Assembly (NCBI GenBank): GCA_001940895.1
Contig: MSGY01000006.1
Span: forward strand, 1 to 64,000
Origin: Christensenellaceae bacterium Phil10
GTDB lineage: Bacteria; Bacillota; Clostridia; Christensenellales; CAG-917
Length of the DNA stretch: 64,000 nt
Direction: 5' to 3'
The number at the start of each line of letters is the position of its first letter. Positions within the stretch are counted from its first letter, which is position 1. Under the pieces are notes generated by a model. It saw only the letters and a list, made by a program, of their open reading frames with translations, was not told the DNA's origin and searched no databases. Made by a program: the position numbers and the translations under genes. This document shows positions 25,920 through 35,419 of this stretch, in pieces.

Positions 25920-28349
25920 CTAAATTACGAAGTTGATAAGACGGTGAGGAATTACGATAACTTTTTTCGGAGTCTGTCCTTCAAGCAGTTTCCGCACCGT
26001 CGGATCGGCAAGCGCGATTTTTTCGATTTCCTTATTGTCTGCGCCTGCGGGAACGACGATTTTCGTTTTTACTCTGCTGTTAATCTGCACGGCCAGTTCG
26101 AGCTCGTCTTTGACAAGCGCTTTTTCGTTGACCTTGGGGAAGTCTTCGTTGAACACGCTCGACTTATTGCCGAGAATCTCCCACAGTTCCTCGGCAAAAT
26201 GCGGCGCGAACGGCGCAAGAACTTTGACGAGGTCCGTAACGCAATCTTTAAACAGCCTGTTTTTATCCGAAACCTTGTTTTCGTAATCGGTAAGAGCGTT
26301 GGTAAATTCCATTATACGGGCTATCGCCGTATTGAAACTGAAGTTTTCGGTGTCTGCCGTAACGCTTTTAATCGTGGAGTTTCGCACGAAATCGAGATTC
26401 TTCTCGACGGCCGAATATTCTTTTTCGTTATAAGAGAACGTGCGGCTGTGGCAGACGAGACGCTCGACTCTGTCCATAAAGCGCTGAATGCTTTCAAGCC
26501 CTTTGTCGTTCCACGGGCCGCCCTCTACGTATGAAAAACCGAACATCAGATACAGACGGAAAGCGTCGCTGCCGTATTTCTCGATAAGCGCGTCGGGACT
26601 TACGACGTTTCCGCGCGACTTACTCATTTTCTGTCCGTCGGGACCGAGAATTGTGCCTTGATGCACAAGCGATTTAAAGGGCTCGTCGAAATCGAGATAT
26701 CCCATATCGCGCAACGCTTTCGTGAAGAAGCGCGCATAAAGCAGGTGCATACAGGCATGTTCCGCCCCGCCGATGTATTTGTCGACAGGCAACATTTTAT
26801 CGACTTTGTCGCGACTGAACGCTTCTTTGTCGTTTTTGGGATCGACGTATCTTAAGTAGTACCAGCTGCTGCACACGAACGTATCGAGCGTATCGGGATC
26901 GCGACGGGCGGGACGACCGCAGACGGGGCATTTAACGTTCATAAATTCCTCGCATTTTTTTAGCGGGCTTTCTCCGTCGGGAGTGAAATTGACGTTGTAC
27001 GGCAGTTCTACGGGCAAATCTTCTTCGGGTACGGGTACCGCGCCGCAATGTTCGCAATGGATAACGGGTATGGGCGCGCCCCAGTAACGCTGACGCGAAA
27101 TAAGCCAGTCGCGCAGACGGTAATTCGTTTTAAGCGCGCCTTTGCCCTCTTTTTCGAGTTTTTTAATTACTGCGACTCTTCCCTCTTCGGTAGTCATCCC
27201 GTCAAACTCTCCGCTGTTGACCATAACGCCGTAATCGGTAAACGGCAAATCGTCGGGACTGCCGTCTTTGCTTTTTATTACTCTTTCCACGGGCAAACCG
27301 TGCTTTACCGCAAAAACGTAGTCGCGCTCGTCGTGCGCCGCAACGCCCATAACGGCGCCGGTGCCGTAACTGGCAAGCACGTAATCGGCAACGAGAATGG
27401 GAACTTCACGGCCGTTTATGGGATTTATAGCGTAACTGCCCGTAAATACGCCCGTCTTTTCACGGTTGGAAGAAAGACGTTCGATTTCGTTAATTTTGCT
27501 GCACTGTACCTTATAATCCTCGACGGCCTGTCTGTTTTCCTCGGTCGTCAACTCGTCGACCAGCGGGCTTTCGGGAGCGAGAACGACGTACGTTATACCG
27601 AAAATCGTATCGGCGCGGGTTGTAAACACGCGGAACTTAATATTTTTGTCCTTAACCTGAAATTCGATTTCGCCGCCCGTCGATTTTCCTATCCAGTGCT
27701 TTTGCATAAGTTTGGTTTTCTCGGGCCAGTCGAGTTTGTCGATGTCGTTTAAAAGTTCCTCGGCGTAATCGGTAATTTTAAAGAACCATTGCGTGAGATT
27801 TTTACGGACTACGGTAGCGCCGCATCTTTCGCAGCATCCGTCGACGACCTGCTCGTTGGCAAGCACCGTCTTGCAGGACGGACACCAGTTTACGGGCGCT
27901 TCCTTGCGGTATGCGAGGTTGTGTTTGTACATCTGCAAAAACAGCCATTGCGTCCATTTATAATATTTGGGGTCGCAGGTAACCACCTCGTAATCCCAGT
28001 CGTAAGTCGCGCCGATGTTTTTGAGCTGTTTTTCCATCGTCGCGATATTCTTCAGCGTGCTGTCTTTGGGATGAATGCCCGTTTTAATAGCATAGTTCTC
28101 GGCGGGAAGTCCGAATGCGTCGAAGCCCATCGGCTGAAACACTTCGTATCCCTGCATCCTTTTAAAACGCGCGAAACTGTCGGACGGACCGTAATTGAAC
28201 CAGTGGCCGACGTGAAGTTTCGCACCCGACGGATACGAAAACATTTCGAGCACGTAATACTTTTTGTCGATACGCGAGGTATCGAACTTATACGTTTCGT
28301 CCTCCTCCCATTTCTTATTCCATTTTGCCTCGATTTCCAGCATATTCAT
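25920..28349 (-). CDS. leuS: Leucyl-tRNA synthetase
   Basis: The 809-residue class I enzyme has the HIGH-type motif HVGHW near residue 45, the CP1 editing insert (about 220-400) and KMSKS near 576 ([10 protein letters not shown]). The length is normal for a bacterial LeuRS. It heads a leuS-serS operon with a short leader of about 25 bases, so no T-box riboswitch is present, which is unusual for Firmicutes synthetase genes. Confidence 0.97.
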   Translation of the reverse strand: MNMLEIEAKWNKKWEEDETYKFDTSRIDKKYYVLEMFSYPSGAKLHVGHWFNYGPSDSFARFKRMQGYEVFQPMGFDAFGLPAENYAIKTGIHPKDSTLKNIATMEKQLKNIGATYDWDYEVVTCDPKYYKWTQWLFLQMYKHNLAYRKEAPVNWCPSCKTVLANEQVVDGCCERCGATVVRKNLTQWFFKITDYAEELLNDIDKLDWPEKTKLMQKHWIGKSTGGEIEFQVKDKNIKFRVFTTRADTIFGITYVVLAPESPLVDELTTEENRQAVEDYKVQCSKINEIERLSSNREKTGVFTGSYAINPINGREVPILVADYVLASYGTGAVMGVAAHDERDYVFAVKHGLPVERVIKSKDGSPDDLPFTDYGVMVNSGEFDGMTTEEGRVAVIKKLEKEGKGALKTNYRLRDWLISRQRYWGAPIPVIHCEHCGAVPVPEEDLPVELPYNVNFTPDGESPLKKCEEFMNVKCPVCGRPARRDPDTLDTFVCSSWYYLRYVDPKNDKEAFSRDKVDKMLPVDKYIGGAEHACMHLLYARFFTKALRDMGYLDFDEPFKSLVHQGTILGPDGQKMSKSRGNVVSPDALIEKYGSDAFRLYLMFGFSYVEGGPWNDKGLESIQRFMDRVERLVCHSRTFSYNEKEYSAVEKNLDFVRNSTIKSVTADTENFSFNTAIARIMEFTNALTDYENKVSDKNRLFKDCVTDLVKVLAPFAPHFAEELWEILGNKSSVFNEDFPKVNEKALVKDELELAVQINSRVKTKIVVPAGADNKEIEKIALADPTVRKLLEGQTPKKVIVIPHRLINFVI

Positions 28350-28380
28350 AGGAAATACCTCGATAAAAAATATTGTTTAG

Positions 28381-28409
28381 ATTATAGCAAACTATATACT
28401 TAAAGTAAA
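28381..28409 (-). promoter_or_regulatory. Promoter of leuS-serS
   Basis: The minus strand reads TTTACT, 17 bp, TATAAT, about 32 bases before the leuS start codon in a very AT-rich stretch. Confidence 0.7.
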
Positions 28410-28444
28410 CAAAATAAATAAAATATATTAAATTTTATATATCG

Positions 28445-28466
28445 AAAACCCGCCGTAAAGGCGGGT
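28445..28466 (-). terminator. Terminator of the Zn/Cd operon
   Basis: The stem CCCGCC/GGCGGG with loop GTAAA is followed on the minus strand by a U tract, 34 bases past the ATPase stop. Confidence 0.75.
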
Positions 28467-28499
28467 AATTGTTTGCACGAAACTCCTTAATAATCCCGA

Positions 28500-30374
28500 T
28501 TAGTTGTTTTTGTTTGTTTTAAGCGCTCTCATCGAATTCAGCGTGGCAAGCACCGCAACGCCGACGTCGGCAAACACCGCAAGCCACATGTTGGCTATCC
28601 CCAAGGCGCCCAGAATAAGCACCACCGCCTTTACAAGCAATATGAATACGATATTTTCGTAAGCAAGACGCAAGGTCTTTTTGCTTATTTTTTTCGCCTC
28701 GGTAATGCCTTTCAGATTGTCGTGCATAAGCACCATATCCGAAGCCTCGACCGCACTGTCGCTTCCCGTGCCGCCCATAGAAACGCCTATGTCCGAGCGG
28801 GTGAGAACGGGGGCGTCGTTTACTCCGTCGCCCACGTACACGACGGTGTCCTTTTTGCGCTTGCTTTCCATAAGCGCTTCCATCTGCACTACTTTATCGG
28901 CGGGAAGCAAACCGTATTTATAGTCGTCTATTCCCACCTCGTTTGCGATTTTACGGGCGTATTTCTCGTTATCACCCGTAAGCATAACGGTTTTCGCTCC
29001 CTCTTTTTTCAGCTCTTCGATAACTTCTTTCGCCTCGGGACGCACCGTGTCGGCAATTACGATTGCGCCGAGATATTTGCCGTTTTTCGCAACGTAAACC
29101 ACGCTTCCCTCCTCTTCGACGGGAATAAACGCGATTTTGTTTTCAACCATAAGTCTTGCGTTGCCGCACAGAATACTTCCTTTTGCGCCTTTTGCAACCA
29201 TTCCGCGACCTGCAAGCTCTTTTACCTCGTAGTCGGCGGAAACGGCCGCGTTGCCGTATGCGGACGTAATGCTCTTCGCAATCGGATGAAGACTGCCGCT
29301 TTCGGCTATACTCGCCACGCGCAGAATTTCCTCTTTGTTGTTTTCGGGAACGACGCTCACAACCTCGAATTTGCCTTTCGTAAGGGTGCCCGTCTTGTCG
29401 AATACGTAGACGTTGGCCTTCCCGAGCATTTCGAGATAGCAGGTCCCCTTAAACAAAATACCCTTTCTGGACGCGCTTCCTATACCCCCGAAAAACGACA
29501 TCGGTATGCTTATCACGAGCGCGCACGGACAACTGATTACAAGAAAAGTAAGCGCTCTTTTCAGCCAGTCTGTCCATACCGCGCCGTCGTGAATATTCGT
29601 TACGAGAGGGGGAATAACGGCAAGAAGAATCGCCGATATCACGACGAAAGGCGTATAATATCTTGCAAAACGCGTAATGAAATTTTCGGCTTTCGCCTTT
29701 TTTTCCGACGCGTTTTCCACCATATCGAGTATCTTTGCGACGGTGCTGTCGCAATATTCCTTTTTCGCCCCGATATATAGGACTCCCGAAAGATTTATCG
29801 TACCGCTCAATATCTCGCTTCCCTCGTAAACGGCGCGAGGCATACTTTCACCCGTAAGCGCGGACGTATCCACGCTTCCTTCGCCTTTAATCACCACGCC
29901 GTCGACGGGTACCTTTTCGCCCGCTCTGACTACGAGAACGTCGCCGACCTTTACTTCTTCGGGAAGAACTTCGACTTCCTGACCCTCTCTTAACACCACA
30001 GCGTTTTCCGGGCGGATGTTCATGAGCGAAGAAATGGATTTGCGGCTTTTACCGACGGCGTAATTCTGAAACAGTTCCCCGACCTGATACAGCAACATGA
30101 CGGCAACGGCTTCGGGATACTCGCCCGTAGCGAACGCGCCTATGGTCGCTATGCACATCAGAAAATTCTCGTCGAATATCTGCCCGTGGGCAATGTTTCT
30201 GACCGCTCTCCACAATACGTCGTATCCAATTGCGAGATATATTGCCATATACACCGCAAGTTCGGCATACCAGATAATATCCGTCGTCTTTCCGACGACG
30301 AAAATCACGAGAAAAGCCAACGCGCACACTATTATGCGAATCAGCCGAATTTGATTTTTATTTAACTTTTTCAT
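28500..30374 (-). CDS. Zn/Cd/Pb-type heavy-metal P1B ATPase
   Basis: The 624-residue exporter has the P-type ATPase order: A-domain TGES (SALTGESMP), membrane motif CPC (SCPCALVISIP, near 281), phosphorylation site DKTGTLTKG (near 326), and hinge GDGVNDAP. It has no N-terminal metal-binding domain; a separate HMA protein gene lies one base upstream instead. With a CadC/SmtB-type repressor in the same operon, zinc, cadmium or lead export is the best reading. The ATG at 30374 is used; the TTG four codons earlier overlaps the previous gene. Confidence 0.93.
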   Translation of the reverse strand: MKKLNKNQIRLIRIIVCALAFLVIFVVGKTTDIIWYAELAVYMAIYLAIGYDVLWRAVRNIAHGQIFDENFLMCIATIGAFATGEYPEAVAVMLLYQVGELFQNYAVGKSRKSISSLMNIRPENAVVLREGQEVEVLPEEVKVGDVLVVRAGEKVPVDGVVIKGEGSVDTSALTGESMPRAVYEGSEILSGTINLSGVLYIGAKKEYCDSTVAKILDMVENASEKKAKAENFITRFARYYTPFVVISAILLAVIPPLVTNIHDGAVWTDWLKRALTFLVISCPCALVISIPMSFFGGIGSASRKGILFKGTCYLEMLGKANVYVFDKTGTLTKGKFEVVSVVPENNKEEILRVASIAESGSLHPIAKSITSAYGNAAVSADYEVKELAGRGMVAKGAKGSILCGNARLMVENKIAFIPVEEEGSVVYVAKNGKYLGAIVIADTVRPEAKEVIEELKKEGAKTVMLTGDNEKYARKIANEVGIDDYKYGLLPADKVVQMEALMESKRKKDTVVYVGDGVNDAPVLTRSDIGVSMGGTGSDSAVEASDMVLMHDNLKGITEAKKISKKTLRLAYENIVFILLVKAVVLILGALGIANMWLAVFADVGVAVLATLNSMRALKTNKNN

Positions 30375-30375
30375 A

Positions 30376-30597
30376 TTATAAACCAATTATTTTGCAATCT
30401 GGCTCAACTTTTTTGCAGCAACGAGCTACTTCTTCCGCTACTCTTTCAAAATCGCTCTCATTGCATTCGAACGTCAGTTTTTCTGCAAAGAAATTGAAAT
30501 TCGCGTCGGTTACGCCGGCAATTTTTTTGACGTTTCTTTCTATTTTCGCGGCGCAGGCCGCGCAGTCGACGTCTTTTACGGTTAGGGTTTTTTTCAT
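30376..30597 (-). CDS. Stand-alone heavy-metal-associated (HMA) domain protein
   Basis: The 73-residue protein is a single HMA fold with the metal motif Cys12-x-x-Cys15 (DVDCAACAAK) and extra cysteines near the C-terminus (RCCKK, DCK). It starts at 30597 after AAAGGAG. It matches the detached N-terminal domain of the ATPase encoded one base downstream and probably passes metal to it. Confidence 0.88.
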   Translation of the reverse strand: MKKTLTVKDVDCAACAAKIERNVKKIAGVTDANFNFFAEKLTFECNESDFERVAEEVARCCKKVEPDCKIIGL

Positions 30598-30602
30598 ATA
30601 TT

Positions 30603-30962
30603 TCACTCCTTTACGTGTTCGGTTGCGGTTTCGAGAATTTTTACCACGTGGTCGTCCGATAACGAATAAAAAACCTCTTTGCCGCATCTTCTTGCCTTAA
30701 CTAATTTATTGTGTCGCAATATCCTTAACTGATGTGAAACGGCGCTCACGGACAAGTTCAGAACTTCGGCAATATCGCAAACGCACATTTCGCCCGCGGA
30801 AAGAGTGGCGAGAATACTCGTCCTCGTGCTGTCGCCGAAAATTTTAAACAGTTCCGCAACGTCGTATAACGTTTCCGTATCGAGAAGAGCCGCCTTTGCT
30901 TTTTTTACGGACTCTTCGTGCGGGGCGTTAATCTCGCAGAATTCGTTTTCGTGTTCTTTCAT
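30603..30962 (-). CDS. ArsR/SmtB-family metal-sensing repressor (CadC-like)
   Basis: The 119-residue winged-helix protein carries both classical metal sites of this family: the alpha3N site with Cys60-x-Cys62 (MCVCD) plus an N-terminal Cys9, as in CadC for Cd/Pb, and the alpha5 site Asp103-x-His105-x10-His116-x2-Glu119, as in SmtB/CzrA for zinc. A perfect palindrome of SmtB type lies in its own promoter region. It should release DNA on metal binding and switch on the HMA-ATPase genes behind it. Confidence 0.92.
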   Translation of the reverse strand: MKEHENEFCEINAPHEESVKKAKAALLDTETLYDVAELFKIFGDSTRTSILATLSAGEMCVCDIAEVLNLSVSAVSHQLRILRHNKLVKARRCGKEVFYSLSDDHVVKILETATEHVKE

Positions 30963-30975
30963 ATACACCTCTTGC

Positions 30976-30991
30976 TTGAACAACTGTTCAA
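30976..30991. promoter_or_regulatory. Operator palindrome for the CadC-like repressor
   Basis: TTGAACA-AC-TGTTCAA is a perfect 7-2-7 palindrome containing the TGAACA/TGTTCA half-sites typical of SmtB/CadC operators. It lies just downstream of the -10 box, where binding would block transcription. Confidence 0.8.
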
Positions 30992-31000
30992 CTGTAATCG

Positions 31001-31029
31001 ATTATAAAACCGCCCTCCTCGTTTGTCAA
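31001..31029 (-). promoter_or_regulatory. Consensus promoter of the Zn/Cd operon
   Basis: The minus strand reads TTGACA, 17 bp, TATAAT. It is immediately upstream of the operator palindrome. Confidence 0.88.
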
Positions 31030-31037
31030 GCGGTTTT
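31006..31037 (-). terminator. Stem-loop after the MATE gene, enclosing the Zn/Cd promoter
   Basis: An inverted repeat AAAACCGC (31006-31013)/GCGGTTTT (31030-31037) with a 16-base loop lies six bases after the MATE stop codon, and the minus strand ends with TTTTAT. It could terminate MATE transcripts while the -35 box of the next operon lies in its loop. Confidence 0.5.
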
Positions 31038-31042
31038 GCATA

Positions 31043-32554
31043 TTATTTCTGCGGTTGTTTATTTTTTCCCGTTCTGCCCCTTATTTTCTCGATAACGCGG
31101 CTTTCCGAAGTTACGTCCAGCATTCCGTCCCATTTTTTTACTGCAAGATAGATATAATATATTGCCGCCGTTATCACCCAGCTTACAGGGTAAATCATAA
31201 ATAAAACGGTCAGATTATGCGTAAGCAGTACGGCGGAATAAAGCCATATTATCCTTATAAGCAATATGCCTATAAACGTAATTATAAACGCCGTCAGCGA
31301 TTTTCCCAGTCCTTTCAGCGTGCCCGAAAAAACCTCGCACATGCAGAATATGACGTAAAACGGACAGATGTGAAGTATTATTTCGGAGCCGACCTGAACG
31401 ACTTCTTGTTCATTATTAAATATGCGCACGATGTCGCCGCGAAGAACAATCACGGGGATTATAATGATAACGGCGGTTATCACGCTCATAAGCATCGCCG
31501 TTTTAAATCCCTTCTTTATGCGGTCGGGACGGTTTGCGCCCAAGTTCTGTCCGACAAAACTGTTCATTGCCATTCCGTAAGACGCAATCGGCGCATAGGT
31601 GAAATCGTCGACTTTCGAAGCGGCCACCCACCCTGCCATTACCACCGAGCCGAATGTGTTCAGACTTGATTGAATAAGAAGATTCCCGACGCTGTACATA
31701 CTCGTCTGCAATCCCGCGGGCAATCCCACTTTGAATATGCGCGATAAAATCCCGCCGTCTATTCTGAACCGTCTCAGCGTAAGTCTGTAATCCTTTTTCG
31801 AAAATATCAGCCTTATTAACACGAGAACCGCCGAAAAATACTGGGAAATAAGCGTCGCCCACGCCGCTCCGGCCACGCCCATCCCGAGACTTTTTACGAA
31901 CGCTACGTCAAGGCCGATATTCAAAACACATGCGCTCAGCAGAAATATAAAGGGGCTTTTGCTGTCGCCGACAGCCATCAGAACACCGGCTCCCATATTG
32001 TATATTACCGTTCCCGTAATGCCCAGAAAATATATCTGCAGATATTTCAGGCTGAGTTCCATGACGTTTCCGGGCGTATTGACGGCCCTTAGTATGGGCG
32101 CGGCGAGAAAATATCCGCCAACCGTAAGCAATGCGGCCGATACCACGGCAAGAAAGGCGCACATCTGCACCGACCTATTTACCTTTTCGCCGTCTTTTGC
32201 GCCGTAATACTGTGCCACCACGACGCTCGACCCGACCGACAAACCGAGAAACAGCGACACAATAACGTTGATAATACTGTTGTTGCTTCCAACCGCCGCC
32301 AGAGCTTCGTGTCCGACGTATCTGCCGACCACCATCGAATCAACGGCGTTATAAAGACGCTGTATAACGTTGCTGAGCAATATGGGAAGCGCGAAAAACA
32401 GAATCTGCTTCCATATTACGCCTTCGGTCATGTTTTTTTCGGCGACGGCGGACGCAACGGCGGTATCGCCGCCGGATTTTTCCGCCACGCTTTCGCTTTC
32501 GTCGCTTACGAGCCCGTCCTTTATTTCTTCGTTTTTGCTTTCGCTTTCGTTCAT
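31043..32554 (-). CDS. MATE-family efflux transporter
   Basis: The protein (503 residues from this ATG) has twelve predicted membrane helices and MATE landmarks (RLYNAVDSMVVGRYVG, and APIASYGMAMNSFVGQNLGA in the second half). The first 41 residues are an acidic Ser/Glu-rich tail not found in most relatives, which begin at MTEGVIWKQ. Neither candidate start has a Shine-Dalgarno. The ATG at 32554 lies seven bases after a TATATT box, so leaderless translation is plausible. Family members export drugs or metabolites with Na+ or H+. Confidence 0.88.
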   Translation of the reverse strand: MNESESKNEEIKDGLVSDESESVAEKSGGDTAVASAVAEKNMTEGVIWKQILFFALPILLSNVIQRLYNAVDSMVVGRYVGHEALAAVGSNNSIINVIVSLFLGLSVGSSVVVAQYYGAKDGEKVNRSVQMCAFLAVVSAALLTVGGYFLAAPILRAVNTPGNVMELSLKYLQIYFLGITGTVIYNMGAGVLMAVGDSKSPFIFLLSACVLNIGLDVAFVKSLGMGVAGAAWATLISQYFSAVLVLIRLIFSKKDYRLTLRRFRIDGGILSRIFKVGLPAGLQTSMYSVGNLLIQSSLNTFGSVVMAGWVAASKVDDFTYAPIASYGMAMNSFVGQNLGANRPDRIKKGFKTAMLMSVITAVIIIIPVIVLRGDIVRIFNNEQEVVQVGSEIILHICPFYVIFCMCEVFSGTLKGLGKSLTAFIITFIGILLIRIIWLYSAVLLTHNLTVLFMIYPVSWVITAAIYYIYLAVKKWDGMLDVTSESRVIEKIRGRTGKNKQPQK

Positions 32555-32561
32555 AGCGCAA

Positions 32562-32590
32562 AATATATTCTTAAATCGAATTATTGTCAA
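32562..32590 (-). promoter_or_regulatory. Promoter of the MATE gene
   Basis: The minus strand reads TTGACA, 17 bp, TATATT, only seven bases before the ATG. Confidence 0.7.
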
Positions 32591-32631
32591 TCGTTTCGGG
32601 CAGTTCCCGCGCCGAATTTTTTTTTAATTTG

Positions 32632-32658
32632 AAAAAGGCACGCTTTCGCGTGCCTTAA
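32632..32658 (-). terminator. Terminator of the GNAT-flavoprotein operon
   Basis: The stem GGCACGC/GCGTGCC with a TTTC loop is followed on the minus strand by five U; it ends three bases past the flavoprotein stop codon. Confidence 0.85.
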
Positions 32659-32660
32659 AA

Positions 32661-33962
32661 TCATTTTCTGACTTTCAAATCGAGCTTATCCGCCCATTTC
32701 CGCAATTTCGCGGCGTCGTATTTTTTCGGTATTTTTTTGGCGTAACTCATTGCTCTTATTCCCTTTACGGCGCATTTAAGCGCCTTCGCCACGAATCCGA
32801 AATTTTTAAGCGCGATACCTATCTTTTTAAATATGAACTTTGCGCCGGGTCCTTTCGCGTTTTCGTCCGTGCTGAGAAGTGCCATATCCTCGTCGGTTAC
32901 TATGCCGCTTGAAAAAGCCTTGTCGACGACTTCTGCGGGAAGATTGAGCGCCCAGCGTTTCAGAACGTCCACGAAAACGTAAGCAAAACCGAATTGTTTG
33001 AAAAATTTCAGCTGATACGGATAAAGCGATTTTGCCGTAAAATCGCATTCCCTGCCTATCGTTTCCGCAAGCATTCTGCCCGCTTTCATACTGCTTTCGA
33101 TACCGCTTCCCATCATCGGCATCGTCATAAACGCGCTGTCTCCCACGACTGCGTATCCGTCCGCAACCATGATTCCCGCGGGATATCTCAGCGAAATATC
33201 CACCCGTCTTTCGAAAAAAGGTTTGCCCGTATTGAAAGCGTGCTCCTTAAGCAGGGACTCTTTCGCTTTCGTTATTTCGTCGTCGGGCAGTTCTCCTATA
33301 CGACCGATAAGTATATCGGCCTTATCGTCGGGATTCAGATTGCACCAGTCGATGCCGTTGCCTCCGAGATGTTTCACGTACAGCGTACACGGCGGAACAG
33401 GCAGTTCTTTTGTCAAATCCGTTTCGTAATACCCGCGAAACGCACATAACTTATCGTCATTGTGCGGTTCGGGTATGCCGAATTTCCCGGGCACCTGACG
33501 GCGGAATTTCGAATTATATCCCGACGCGTCAATCACCATATCCGCAGGAATTTCCGTCCCTCCGACCACTACGCCCGCAACTTTTTCGTCTTTGACGATA
33601 AGTCTTTCGACGGGACTTTCAAAGTTTATTTCTACGTTTTTACATTCGCTTAAAAGTCGGTCGAGCAGGTATTTTCTGTCAATCGAAATTTCTTCGAGCG
33701 GCGGCGTCATAGGAACTCTCAGCGTGCTTTTCCCGTCGGGCGATACGAATTTCCACTTGCTCTTCTGAACGCAATCCTCAATGGGCAAAGGGGCAAGTCC
33801 CGCTTCTTCGAAAACCGCGCGCCTGATATCGTCGCGCCACGGATGCGCGGCGTTTTCTCTCCGTTCGGCCTCGTACACGATTACTTCGTGGCCCGAATCC
33901 GCAAGATGTTTCGCGGCGACGAGTCCGCCCTGTCCGCATCCGATAACGATTATTCTGCTCAT
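32661..33962 (-). CDS. FAD-dependent oxidoreductase of the geranylgeranyl-reductase family
   Basis: The 433-residue protein begins with the dinucleotide-binding motif IGCGQGGLVAAKHL and has the second FAD motif VVGDSAFMTMPMMGSGIESS near 285. This layout belongs to the group of geranylgeranyl reductases, FixC and related flavoproteins that reduce or hydroxylate lipid-like substrates. The basic C-terminal 80 residues (about 355-433) may touch membrane. Its substrate is unknown. AGGAGG precedes the ATG; a GNAT gene lies 17 bases upstream in the same operon. Confidence 0.82.
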   Translation of the reverse strand: MSRIIVIGCGQGGLVAAKHLADSGHEVIVYEAERRENAAHPWRDDIRRAVFEEAGLAPLPIEDCVQKSKWKFVSPDGKSTLRVPMTPPLEEISIDRKYLLDRLLSECKNVEINFESPVERLIVKDEKVAGVVVGGTEIPADMVIDASGYNSKFRRQVPGKFGIPEPHNDDKLCAFRGYYETDLTKELPVPPCTLYVKHLGGNGIDWCNLNPDDKADILIGRIGELPDDEITKAKESLLKEHAFNTGKPFFERRVDISLRYPAGIMVADGYAVVGDSAFMTMPMMGSGIESSMKAGRMLAETIGRECDFTAKSLYPYQLKFFKQFGFAYVFVDVLKRWALNLPAEVVDKAFSSGIVTDEDMALLSTDENAKGPGAKFIFKKIGIALKNFGFVAKALKCAVKGIRAMSYAKKIPKKYDAAKLRKWADKLDLKVRK

Positions 33963-33979
33963 AATTTCCTCCTTAACGT

Positions 33980-34435
33980 TTATTTAACGTCCCTTCTGTC
34001 TTTAACCATCTGCAAATACGGCAAATCCCCGTATCCCAGCGATTTATACAATTTATGCGCGCCTTCGTTTTCCTTCGTATATTCGAGACGCATTCTCCTA
34101 TATCCCTCTTTTGCGCATTTTCCTTCGATATATATCAGCGCGGCGCTTCCGAGACCCTTCCCTCTGTGCTCCGGCGAAACGTATATTTCGTCAATCCACA
34201 TCGTCATTCCGCCCGCCTCCTGCGAGTACGTTTTCGCACACAGTACGTAACCCGCGCTTTCGCCGTTATCGGTGACGATATAACATTCGGCAAAGGGGTT
34301 TCCGTCGACGAACGATTCGAACGCGTCGCAAATATTTTTTTCGGAAATCGCGTGGCACACTGCCTCCGACGCATAAAATGCTTTTGCAAATGCAATATAA
34401 GTTTCGCGGTCGTCCGCCGTTATCGGTCTTAACAT
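33980..34435 (-). CDS. GNAT-family N-acetyltransferase
   Basis: The 151-residue protein has a complete GNAT fold with the acetyl-CoA loop HRGKGLGSA (about 90-98) and the C-terminal LYKSLGY strand. The substrate cannot be inferred. AGGAG lies before the ATG. It is the first gene of a two-gene operon with the flavoprotein. Confidence 0.88.
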   Translation of the reverse strand: MLRPITADDRETYIAFAKAFYASEAVCHAISEKNICDAFESFVDGNPFAECYIVTDNGESAGYVLCAKTYSQEAGGMTMWIDEIYVSPEHRGKGLGSAALIYIEGKCAKEGYRRMRLEYTKENEGAHKLYKSLGYGDLPYLQMVKDRRDVK

Positions 34436-34479
34436 AACAATCTCCTGTCGGCTTTTGCGGGCTTTTACCCGACCCGTTT

Positions 34480-34509
34480 ATTATAATTCGGCGAAATATC
34501 CGTTGTCAA
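34480..34509 (-). promoter_or_regulatory. Promoter of the GNAT-flavoprotein operon
   Basis: The minus strand reads TTGACA, 18 bp, TATAAT. A 9-base direct repeat AATATCCGT occurs in the spacer and again near 34536 in this divergent region. Confidence 0.7.
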
Positions 34510-34588
34510 CACGCTTTCGGTCATCTTTTTTTCCGAATATCCGTACGACTTTCGCAAAACGGTGTTATTATTGAATACGAGGTGAATT

Positions 34589-35419
34589 ATGAATATAGAC
34601 GAATTCGACTACAAAGAACCGTGCTGTCCCCTGAGCGACGGCAAAGATTTTTATTACCCGCGCGAAGTCAGACAACCCGAAAGCATTCCCGTAGACAGGA
34701 TAATCTCCCGCCTGGACGAATATTTTTCGCATAACGACCTGACGTCTGCGGAAGCTCTTCTCGATTACTGGCTGAAAGAGGCTGTCGACTTATCCGATTA
34801 CCGGGGCGAACTTTCGGTACTTAACGAATTTACGGGTCTTTACCGCAAGACGGGAAACAAAGAAAAAAGCGAAAAAATCAACGGCCGTATTTTCGACCTT
34901 CTGAATATTCTCGATTTAAAAAACACCGTCTCCGGCGCAACGATACTGTTGAACGTCGCAACCAACAAAAAAGCCTTCGGCGACCCGCAGGGCGCAATCG
35001 AATTATATCTCGAGGCCGCGGATATCTACGCTTCGTCGTTAAAACCCGACGACCCTCTCTTCGGCGGCTTATACAATAATTTCGCGCTGGCGCTTGCGGA
35101 TACGGGCGATTTCGAAAAAGCGTACGATTATTTCGACAAAGCCCTGTCCATAGTCAGAAAAAACAAAAACCTTCCCGATTGCGCCGTAACTTATTGCAAT
35201 ATTGCCGTCACGAAACTCCTTGAAAACCCGCTGAACGACGAAGAATCGGACAACGCTCTCGACGACGCGTTGAAACGTCTCGACGACCCTGACGTCGTAA
35301 AAGACGGTTATTACGCTTTCGTTTGCGACAAGTGTGCGGCGGCGTTCGGCGAATGCGGCAGATTTACGGACGCAGCCGACCTTAAAGAAAGAGCGAGGAA
35401 AATTTATGAAAGGGATTGA
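34589..35419 (+). CDS. Tetratricopeptide-repeat protein
   Basis: The 276-residue soluble protein is helical, with TPR-like pairs between about 110 and 270 (for example NNFALALADTGDFEKAYDYFDKALSI). It has no signal peptide. Its end overlaps the DUF4037 gene by 14 bases. The pair probably acts together, with the TPR protein as partner or substrate carrier for the putative nucleotidyltransferase; this is inferred from the overlap. Confidence 0.82.
   Translation: MNIDEFDYKEPCCPLSDGKDFYYPREVRQPESIPVDRIISRLDEYFSHNDLTSAEALLDYWLKEAVDLSDYRGELSVLNEFTGLYRKTGNKEKSEKINGRIFDLLNILDLKNTVSGATILLNVATNKKAFGDPQGAIELYLEAADIYASSLKPDDPLFGGLYNNFALALADTGDFEKAYDYFDKALSIVRKNKNLPDCAVTYCNIAVTKLLENPLNDEESDNALDDALKRLDDPDVVKDGYYAFVCDKCAAAFGECGRFTDAADLKERARKIYERD

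Noticed and set aside
28350-28500. T-box riboswitch before leuS
   Set aside because: The promoter lies only about 30 bases before the start codon, leaving no room for a T-box.
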